From: Massariosphaeria phaeospora
Lineage: Eukaryota; Ascomycota; Dothideomycetes; Pleosporales
Assembly (NCBI GenBank): GCA_011032825.1
Contig: JAADJZ010000003.1
Location: 186,001 to 250,000, forward strand
Direction: 5' to 3'
DNA: 64,000 bases
Shown: positions 57,174-64,000 of the stretch, one piece after another
Numbering within the stretch: position 1 is the stretch's first letter
How the letters are laid out: each line of letters opens with the position of its first letter
Translations under genes and position numbers: made by a program
Notes under the pieces: generated by a model
The model's input: the letters and a program-made list of their open reading frames with translations, nothing else
The model's database searches: none
Told to the model about the DNA's origin: nothing

Positions 57174-58031
57174 ATGAAGTTTACGCTCCTCCTGCTCTTC
57201 CCCACCCTCCTCACTCTTGTCGCGGCTGGGTGCAAATATGAGCCGCCCTGCTCAACACATTGCGATTACGCAGCCCGCCGCATCCAACATTGCAAGTGCG
57301 TCTCTCTGATTTCAGCGCTGTCGTGCAAGAAAAAACAAAAGGAATGGGTACGTATCTCCTTTGCATAGCCCTCTTCGATCTTCCTATCTTGCACTGCCGT
57401 ATAAGTGCTTATTGAGGCTAACGTTGGTTGCATGTTTAGGAAGACTGTCGCGCAAAACACTGTAAAGGCAAGAAACGTGAGGAACTAGGGGAGCCTTTGA
57501 CGCAGGAAGAAGACAAGATGATCGAAGTCCAAGGCGAGCGTCTGTCAGAGGACCACGAAACTTCTGGGATTCCCCAGGACGAGAAACGAAAGCAAGACAT
57601 AGACACCGCACGAAATGACGCTCTTGAGCCTCAAGGGCAGGATACCGATGACAAAACTCAGGACGTGCACACCAACACCAACGCCGACGCCACCTACCCC
57701 CCCGGACAATACCCACCCCCCGCCCACGCACCCCGCAAACTCCTCGCCCGCCAATGCCAGTCCTACCGCGACCCTTGCCATCCCGACTGTGCCAACATAT
57801 CATGGGTGGCACAGTACTGCTCGTGCAATGCCCACGGACCTGGAGTCTGCAAAGGGTCGTGGGATTCTTTGGTAAGTACAATGGTACTCGAAAGTGTATG
57901 GAATCATGGCTGATATATTGTTTTAGAAGGAGTGTTGTGAGGCCAAGAAGAAGCAGGACGAGAATGCGAAGAAGCCGAAGAATGGGCTCAAAAAGCATCC
58001 GAAGCTGCTGCCTTGGCCCTTGGGGGGTTGA
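57174..58031 (+). CDS. Two-domain small secreted cysteine-rich protein (cluster gene 1)
   Basis: About 236 residues, exons 57174-57347, 57440-57871 and 57927-58031. Signal peptide MKFTLLLLFPTLLTLVAAG. Two cysteine domains flank a ~90-residue charged linker rich in Asp/Glu/Gln/Pro. Domain 1: C-x5-C-x3-C-x9-C-x-C-x8-C-x9-C. Domain 2: C-x6-C-x3-C-x9-C-x-C-x7-C-x9-CC. Each domain is split by a phase-0 intron two codons before its last core Cys (KEW|EDC and DSL|KEC). The C-terminus is a Lys-rich tail (KKKQDENAKKPKNGLKK). I know no named family with this pattern. An extracellular role, perhaps effector or antimicrobial, is inference. It looks like an internal duplication of the single-domain genes downstream. 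Confidence 0.82.
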
Positions 58032-59418
58032 CCACTAAGTGTAGAAAGCGGATAGTGGAAGGCGAGGGTGATTCTTACGGGCAGATAGGTGGAGCTGATG
58101 ATCTGGTTTGCATCTGCGGTTGGGAAGTGACTAGAGCTCAGTATTGTTCCTTTGCGTTCGTGTACCTTCCGGGCCGGGATGTCCTGATCTGATAACTGAA
58201 ACGTTCTTGATTCACCGCCGTAAAGTGTTATTGTATGTACCCAGTTACAATTGAATCCGATTGGTAGAGCTGCCGCACATCAGCAAAAAGCTAACAGGGT
58301 TGGCTATACAATACTGCAAGGCACAGCTCCTGGTGCATTTCACGTCTTCGGTCGCTAGAGAACATACCTCTTGACTTCTTCACCACCGTGCAGCTCTCGA
58401 AGAAGCTACGAGCACCCCTGGAGTACTCACCAGTCAAACCCCTAGGATAGCACAGTGTCTGGTCTCGCTAGAGAATGAGAATCCGTGCAACAACATACCG
58501 CCTATGTAGGTTCATGATATCCCTTGATTGTCTGGCGTTTGTATCTTTAGTGTAATACGCTTCCGGGGGCCAACTATGAGTGGATGGTACCAGAGAGTAG
58601 GACACGGCTTAAACCACATCACCACAGCCATGAACAGGCCAGGTAACCCAACCACTACGACCAGCCATCGGAAAAGGACCCACCTACCTAATGTACCTTG
58701 TCGTGGAACTATATGACCACTCACCCTCGAGTCTGGCTGGGGGTGATAGGTCTTTCGCCTACCGATAACGTTGCTGACTCTGCGAAGTCGCGCAGCTGAC
58801 GTGTCGACAATACGCCCGCTGGGAACTGGACTACAGTCACTCGACGGCTTCGCGGAGCGTGGTGCCCGTGTTGGTGACTGTGACGGTGAGGCTGTAGGCT
58901 GTGTCGGAGAGCGCGGGATCGCGGCCCGGCGAGCGTTGAGCAGGGTTTTGTGGATTGGTTTGGGACATGCCGACGCAGGATAATGGATTCGGGGGCAGTG
59001 TGACGTGACAAGGCGTGTCGGGGATGTAGTGATTGTATCGGAGCGATATAGTAACTTCCTAGAACGTATACAAATTGAGTATGTCCCGAGGGACCCACAT
59101 TGTACGGCCATGTGTCTTACGTACGTTGAGTACCCGCACTACCGCCGAGTCAACCATGAGCCTGAGTCGAATCAGCAGGACTCATCGATGTCTGACTTTG
59201 TCCACCGATCCCAGTCATCGAGTTGGTCAGCGTTACGGTATTTTGTACCTTCCTTCGGTCTCCCCCTCTCTCCCTTCTCTTCACAACTCCCACATACCCA
59301 ATATCAAACTCAAGCAACGAACTCTTTCCATACCAACAACCTCACGAAATTCATCAACTACAACCGAATCCAAATCACCACCGGCATACTACAGTCGTCC
59401 GCCTCCCGCACCACCAAC
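58032..59418. other. Spacer between cluster genes 1 and 2
   Basis: About 1.4 kb. I found no further member of the family in it. Near 59171-59190 it has ATCAGCAGGACTCATCGATG, whose GGACTCATCGA block is shared with the region before gene 4. Confidence 0.5.
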
Positions 59419-59739
59419 ATGCGACTCCCACTCTTGATCCTAACCTTCTACACCACGACCTTCGCCCTGCCCCACGAACAACCCCAGCGATGCGAAGGCA
59501 TACGAGGAGTGAAGTTCCTCGTTGACGCCTACAAGAAGTGCAAGCCTTACCGAGAGGATTACATCGCCTGTCAGTGCCAAGATGGGCGATTCAGCGCCTA
59601 TAAGGTGTTGGAGGAATGCCAGCAAGCAAGTTCCGATTGGGTAAGTCCTATCCCATCAAAGCTCGAGACTTTTGCTTATTCCAAATTGTAGTTTGCGTGC
59701 GAAGAGGATTGCGATATGTTGGGAAATTGTTATGGATAG
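59419..59739 (+). CDS. Small secreted cysteine-rich protein (cluster gene 2)
   Basis: About 89 residues, exons 59419-59640 and 59692-59739, 51-bp intron (GTAAGT to TTGTAG, phase 0). Signal peptide MRLPLLILTFYTTTFALP. Mature cysteines: C-x15-C-x9-C-x-C-x13-C-x9-C-x3-C-x5-C. The intron falls at SDW|FAC, two codons before the second-last x9-spaced Cys, as in its neighbours. Gene 4 has the same C-terminal C-x3-C-x5-C. Reading through the intron would end the protein without its last three cysteines. No strong TATA box; GTATTTTGT lies about 180 bp upstream. Extracellular; function unknown. Confidence 0.82.
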
Positions 59740-59787
59740 GCGAGAATACGACGATTGGAATGAGCGTGGTCAGATCGGAGGAGGCTG

Positions 59788-59805
59788 CTGTCTTTACCTA
59801 AACTG
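59788..59805 (+). other. Conserved 3' motif of cluster genes, copy 1
   Basis: CTGTCTTTACCTAAACTG, 49 bp past the stop of gene 2. Near-identical motifs follow genes 3 and 4. It may be a 3' UTR processing signal or a relic of a longer ancestral C-terminus. Confidence 0.6.
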
Positions 59806-59985
59806 TGTATCTGTATTGAGTTATTTCTGATGTAGCATGATAATGATTTGTTCCTCCGTGACTTCTTCGTGAGCCATACCTGGGGCTCTAAGCTGCGGTC
59901 TAGCGACTAATCCGTGGATCTGTGTCAACCAGCGGAGAAGACTCACAAAGCTCTGATGACTTACCGATGCACGTGTTTCTTGCCT

Positions 59986-60013
59986 TGACTCAGCCCTGGG
60001 GCGGCATATAAAT
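59986..60013 (+). promoter_or_regulatory. TGACTCA element and TATA box of cluster gene 3
   Basis: TGACTCA (59986-59992), a perfect bZIP (AP-1/Gcn4-type) site followed by GCCCT, then TATAAAT (60007-60013) 147 bp before ATG 60154. Gene 4 has the same TGACTCAGCCCT-to-TATAAAT arrangement. Confidence 0.7.
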
Positions 60014-60153
60014 CGTCAATATCCTGCGCTCTCCTACCTCCATAAACCCCAAACCTTCAAGCTCGCAACCGGACCAGCAAACTCCATCTTTCTATAACTT
60101 CTCCCAACAAAACACTGACAACCTGTACCTGAAATCCATCGACGACAGCAAAC

Positions 60154-60470
60154 ATGAGACTCCAAATCATACTCCTCACACTTCTATCCGCTACCTTCGC
60201 CGTATTTATCGACCTCGAGGCAATCCCCCCCCTGGAGTGCGCGGATAAACTGGCACCTGCACCAGGATGCGAGTCCCAAGCGGAAGCCTATTATGGATGT
60301 GCGTGCAAAGAACTTGACGATAGCTGTGGACAACCTCCGGGTTGTTGCTCCACGGAGGATCGCGCATGGGTGAGTTCGACTTTGAACCGTATCGAAGTTA
60401 CTCATTGATATGGTGGGACTAGAGAGCTTGCGAGGGCGAATACTGGAAAGCATTTTGGGGCGGCGGTTGA
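60154..60470 (+). CDS. Small secreted cysteine-rich protein (cluster gene 3)
   Basis: About 87 residues, exons 60154-60369 and 60423-60470, 53-bp intron (GTGAGT to ACTAG, phase 0). Signal peptide MRLQIILLTLLSATFAVF. Mature cysteines: C-x9-C-x9-C-x-C-x6-C-x5-CC-x9-C, the shared core with an extra Cys pair. The intron lies at RAW|RAC, two codons before the last Cys. The C-terminus (EGEYWKAFWGGG) is short and aromatic. It is shorter at the end than genes 2 and 4, lacking C-x3-C-x5-C. Extracellular; function unknown. Confidence 0.8.
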
Positions 60471-60557
60471 ACACATGGCTATACCGAGCTGGTGAACACG
60501 ACGGTGGAGTGATTGATACCGGGATGGTGGATGCTGTGATGGCGCTGGACGCCGATT

Positions 60558-60575
60558 CTGTCTTTATCTAAACTG
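60558..60575 (+). other. Conserved 3' motif of cluster genes, copy 2
   Basis: CTGTCTTTATCTAAACTG, 88 bp past the stop of gene 3; one base differs from copy 1. Confidence 0.6.
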
Positions 60576-61061
60576 CGGTCAAATCCGATTGTGTTTCTGT
60601 TCCTGTGTTGCGATCGTATGGCATGTTGTGACGCATGCGTGAGCCGCACCTTAAGTTATCGCTTCAAATAGTAGGATGCGTCTTACAAGCATCTACCTGT
60701 TGCTTCCGGTTGATCAATGGCACGACAGAGAGGAGCAGGCGGGCATGTAGGGCGGGGACGGTTAAGCATATCGGAAGCCGCACGCTGAAAGTCGACCCAG
60801 TCTTTTCCTGATGCCAACAATGTAATCCATACAGCCACTTCAGTATCTCTATGCCTTCGCTAAAAGCCATGGAGTATACTCCAGGGCTTAATCTATGCGC
60901 CGTGATCACTCGAAGACTTTCCAACTTCTTCATCGATATTGTCGACTCGCGGGTGGTGACTCTTTGGGTGAGTCCTGCGTGAGTCCAGTCCGCGAACGCT
61001 GGTATCGAGTCGTACTCTATATCTGTGTCAATCAGCAAACTGGACTCATCGACCCGAGTTC

Positions 61062-61084
61062 TGACTCAGCCCTCTGTTATAAAT
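61062..61084 (+). promoter_or_regulatory. TGACTCA element and TATA box of cluster gene 4
   Basis: TGACTCA (61062-61068) followed by GCCCT and TATAAAT (61078-61084), 151 bp before ATG 61229. Further up, ATCTGTGTCAATCAGC matches ATCTGTGTCAACCAGC before gene 3. Confidence 0.7.
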
Positions 61085-61228
61085 GTCTTCCATGTCCCGC
61101 CCTCTTGAACCCTTACAACTCCCAAATCCTCGATACCGATCTTCAAAGAACTCCTCAATATACCACATACACCCTTCGAACCTCTCAATAAGATCATCAA
61201 ACCCTACCCTCGACCTACGAGATCCGTC

Positions 61229-61605
61229 ATGAAGCTCCCACTCTTACTCCTCGGGCTCTTCGCTACGTCCTTCGCAACTCACAAGACAGCAACTCCCAAA
61301 AAGACACCTACAGGATGTATGCCGAAACGAGACGGCAAGATTATCTGGGACCTGGAGGTCTGGGATGAGTGCAGAGAATTGGTCGGTATTAGCGAGTGGT
61401 GCGAGTGCCTACTTGCGAGCAAGGAGGAAGTGACCGCTGAAGAATGCCGAGCTGTGTACGGAGCTCTCGTAAGTGTCCTTCCTGCTAGTTGGCGATTCCC
61501 AAAATCTTATGATATTAGGACGACTGCTATACCAAATGTAACGAATCTGGCAAATGCGGGGTGTTGCCAGTCGATGGGGTTGGAATGAGCGAAACGAGGG
61601 ATTGA
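61229..61605 (+). CDS. Small secreted cysteine-rich protein (cluster gene 4)
   Basis: About 108 residues, exons 61229-61468 and 61519-61605, 50-bp intron (GTAAGT to ATTAG, phase 0). Signal peptide MKLPLLLLGLFATSFAT. Mature cysteines: C-x17-C-x9-C-x-C-x12-C-x9-C-x3-C-x5-C, as in gene 2. The intron lies at GAL|DDC, again two codons before the Cys. Exon 2 ends with a non-Cys tail (GVLPVDGVGMSETRD). Last gene of the array in this window. Extracellular; function unknown. Confidence 0.81.
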
Positions 61606-63093
61606 ACAAGGCGGCGGGCAGGCGGCGAGGCGGTGGGCGGGCGGCGGGTATAGGGATAGAGGAACCGAGAACGAGGACGATCATGCAGATGCAGATGCAG
61701 ATGCCAAAAGTCAACACTGTCTTTACCTAGATTGTTAGTTGATTGAATCGTGTTATGTCCTTGACATGTTCGTTACTCTATAACCTTTGCACGTAACCAT
61801 TGGCGTGGTCACTGATTAGTGAGGTTCCTGAACATTCAGCGCCAGGTCGCATGACTTGCCTTTATCGTGATTTACTAATGAGTTGCCTGTTGCGATGACT
61901 TGCCCGAGTTCGACGTGTTTCGCCAGTCCATTCGGAGTCATCTCGAGGAAACCATGGGTCTGACAGCTCGGCTCCAAGAACCGGGAAACGACGCGGCGCA
62001 CGTTGGAGGGTTGACGTCCGTCACAGGAGATGGCGGGGACTTCTCGTGGCTGGGTCGCTTTGACCTGTCGTCCACGGATGGCGTTGCACGCCACGTTGGC
62101 TAACGGCCGTTAGGGTCCCGAGCACGGCGAACATGCGCCGACCAGGCCTGCGTCAACGCCCCACCATCTGTCGCATCTCTACTGCAGGTCGAAGTGACAG
62201 CTGACAACGCTGGACCTGTCGCTTGGTTGCCGTGTGTTGTTGTTCAGCATCCGCATCCGCATCGGGAAGTCGCACCTGGAGCCGACGGCGCTGCAGAAGC
62301 CGTGGGAAGTCGATGACGACGCCATTGTCTACCACGACGAGGCGCAGCAATCCTCGCCTCTTAGCGAAGTCGCGAAGGTAGTAAACAATCGCAGTGCCAT
62401 GGCCGTGTTCGAAGGATGGATGCAGACTCGGCGGCTGGGCGGGTTGGCGCGTGGGGTTGGCGCGTTGGGTACTGGCCGATGGTGGTGCTTGGTGGCAGGG
62501 GCTTCAGCAGAGGACGAGAGAACGAGGATATCCGTGAACAATGGATTGGTAGACGGTCAATATAGAGTTTAAAGACGTCGACAGAAGAATATAAAAAGAA
62601 CACGATCGATTGGCGAGGGCGTTGGTGGTGGAGGCGGCCGGGTGCTTGGGTCGCAGCACGACGTCGGCGCACCGAGTTGCCGGTGGGCGCCGTCATCGAT
62701 GCTCGAAGACGCGCGGGCGGGCCAAAGTCCAGCCGACCTCGGGGGCGCTGAGACGTCCGACAAGACATTCATTCCTGGGCGGCGGCGCTGCACTACGGCA
62801 ATGGGGCGAGTCTCTCGCTGTCGGGTTGCTCTCGACACTCCTTTTCCATTATTCTTCGTGTGAATACTTGTATCTGGTGTGTGTTTGTTTCAGTGATACC
62901 CCCCCGTTTCCCCCTTGTTCCCAGATTGCGATGCTCCTTCGGACCGAGTGCTAGAGGCGCAACAGTTTGGAAATCCCGGGACGACTGTCTAGACGCTTCG
63001 CATTGCGCATACACAGATACTCACATATCTACCCCCGGGGCCTCGACCTCGCACCTGCAGCCAGTGCAACTACTGCAGCCCGACACCGCCGCC
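61606..63093. other. Intergenic region, cluster to ABC transporter
   Basis: About 1.5 kb. It starts with GGCGGGC-type GC repeats (61610-61650) and a GCAGAT triplet-pair repeat near 61684-61700, then the third 3' motif. No gene is supportable. Pyrimidine-rich sequence near 62880-62930 probably belongs to the transporter's promoter or leader. Confidence 0.45.
61717..61734 (+). other. Conserved 3' motif of cluster genes, copy 3
   Basis: CTGTCTTTACCTAGATTG, 112 bp past the stop of gene 4; two bases differ from copy 1. Confidence 0.6.
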
Positions 63094-64000
63094 ATGGCCA
63101 TCTGGTCGCAGACATGGACGCTCACGAAGAAGACGCTGCGGGTCGTCTTCACGCGCCACTGGTTCTTTACCAGCGTGCGCGCATTCTGGGCGCCCATCAT
63201 ATTTGTACGTTCTGAACGAGCATATCTCAATGTCCGCGCATACTGACCCTCGCGCCTGCAGATGTTCTTCATCACCTACGCTAAGAACTTCTTCGTGCCC
63301 CCCTCGGAATTCGGCATCGGACAGCCCTCCGCCATTCGCAGCTTCGGAGACGCACTCGGCGCCGCGCAGGGAAACCGCAACACCGTCGTCTTCGTGAACA
63401 ATGGCCACACTGGAGGGGACATCTCGCGGGTCATTGACGATCTGGCGGACCAGGTGCGCGGCGCAGGGAAGACGGCGCAGGTTGTCGGGCAAGAGGTGGA
63501 CCTGCTGAACTCGTGCAGGAGCTCGCTGAGAGGCGCCAGCGTCTGCTACGGGGCCATCGTATTCCACTCGTCGACCACGGAAGGAGAGGGACAGGGTTGG
63601 AATTACACCCTGAGAGCAGACGGCACGTTTGGAACCAACATCTTCGTCGGAGAGAAAGACAATGATGTCCAGCTCTACATCCTTCCCTTCCAGAGCGCCG
63701 TGGACAGGGCGATCGCGGCTGTCAATGGCACCGAGTACCCCCAGTCCATCGACGAGTACCCGTTCACGGAGCGCACCGAGGACGAGCAGGAGGATTACAT
63801 CAACTCGCTGTACATGAATTCCCTAATCAACATCATGGCCGTGGCTATCTACATCGCCGTATGCGGCGTGACTTACCAGCTTACAGGGCAGATGGCCTCG
63901 GAGCGGGAAACCGGCATTTCGCAGCTCGTTGAAGCAATGTCGCCCGCAACCAAGACATGGCACACGCAAGCTGCTCGTCTGCTCTCCAATTACCTCGCCT
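63094..64000 (+). CDS. ABCA-type ABC transporter, 5' part (runs off the window)
   Basis: N-terminal part of a large membrane transporter. Exons: 63094-63204 and 63262 onward (57-bp intron, GTACGT to CTGCAG, phase 0), open to the window end. It starts MAIWSQTWTLTKKTLRVVF, then a first membrane segment (FFTSVRAFWAPIIFMFFITY). A long extracytosolic loop of about 190 residues follows, with several Cys and a WNYTL glycosylation-type site. A second membrane segment (LINIMAVAIYIAVCGVTYQL) precedes an ERETGISQLVEAMS segment. One N-terminal helix, a big luminal loop and this ER-E-KG/TG-LxExM motif are typical of ABCA half-repeats, which move lipids. The ATP-binding domains lie beyond the window. Confidence 0.82.

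Noticed and set aside
1..64000. CRISPR arrays, bacterial operons, rRNA genes
   Set aside because: None seen; this is eukaryotic fungal DNA with spliceosomal introns.

Overview
This window is nuclear DNA from a filamentous ascomycete (Pezizomycotina). Reasons: short spliceosomal introns (about 50-110 bp) with GTANGT-type donors, CTGAC/CTAAC branch sites and YAG acceptors; fungal versions of eIF3j, the TFIIH kinase Kin28/CDK7 and mitoribosomal mS41; a fungal Ty1/copia element carrying RIP-like mutations; and small cysteine-rich secreted proteins. A plant-associated or saprobic Dothideomycete is my best guess, but that is inference only.

Layout. 1-12.9 kb is mainly housekeeping: the 3' part of eIF3j, about 5 kb without a gene that ends in the spliced leader of a C2H2 zinc-finger regulator, then a divergent pair, a CDK7/Kin28-like kinase (-) and mS41 (+), sharing about 320 bp. 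14.3-19.7 kb is a complete copia retrotransposon with identical 198-bp LTRs and a 5-bp target duplication, but its gag-pol frame is broken by thirteen stops. Next to it is an F-box pseudogene with two stops. 23.8-27.5 kb carries a cytochrome P450 and a gamma-glutamylcyclotransferase-like protein. 27.5-31.6 kb is gene-poor and holds a diverged tandem array. 31.6-43.3 kb holds a doubtful small gene, a secreted lysozyme-like protein, a GPI-type repeat wall protein, a U6 snRNA gene with a downstream B box, and an LRR protein. 44.0-45.0 kb is a 180-bp tandem array that keeps an open frame. 45.3-48.9 kb is a divergent pair: an NAD(P)-binding oxidoreductase and an F-box-like protein. 49-57 kb has no convincing gene, but it contains a tandem duplication whose two copies differ by a perfect 50-bp intron-like insertion, and a small dispersed repeat.

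The most interesting part is 57.0-61.7 kb: four head-to-tail genes for small secreted proteins that I do not recognise as a named family. All five cysteine domains (one protein has two) share C-x9-C-x-C-x(7-14)-C-x9-C, and each is interrupted by a phase-0 intron exactly two codons before the last core cysteine. Three genes have a TATA box 144-151 bp before the ATG, two of these have TGACTCA just upstream of it, and three share an 18-bp 3' motif. This looks like a tandemly expanded, possibly co-regulated secreted or effector-like family. The window ends inside an ABCA-type transporter gene.
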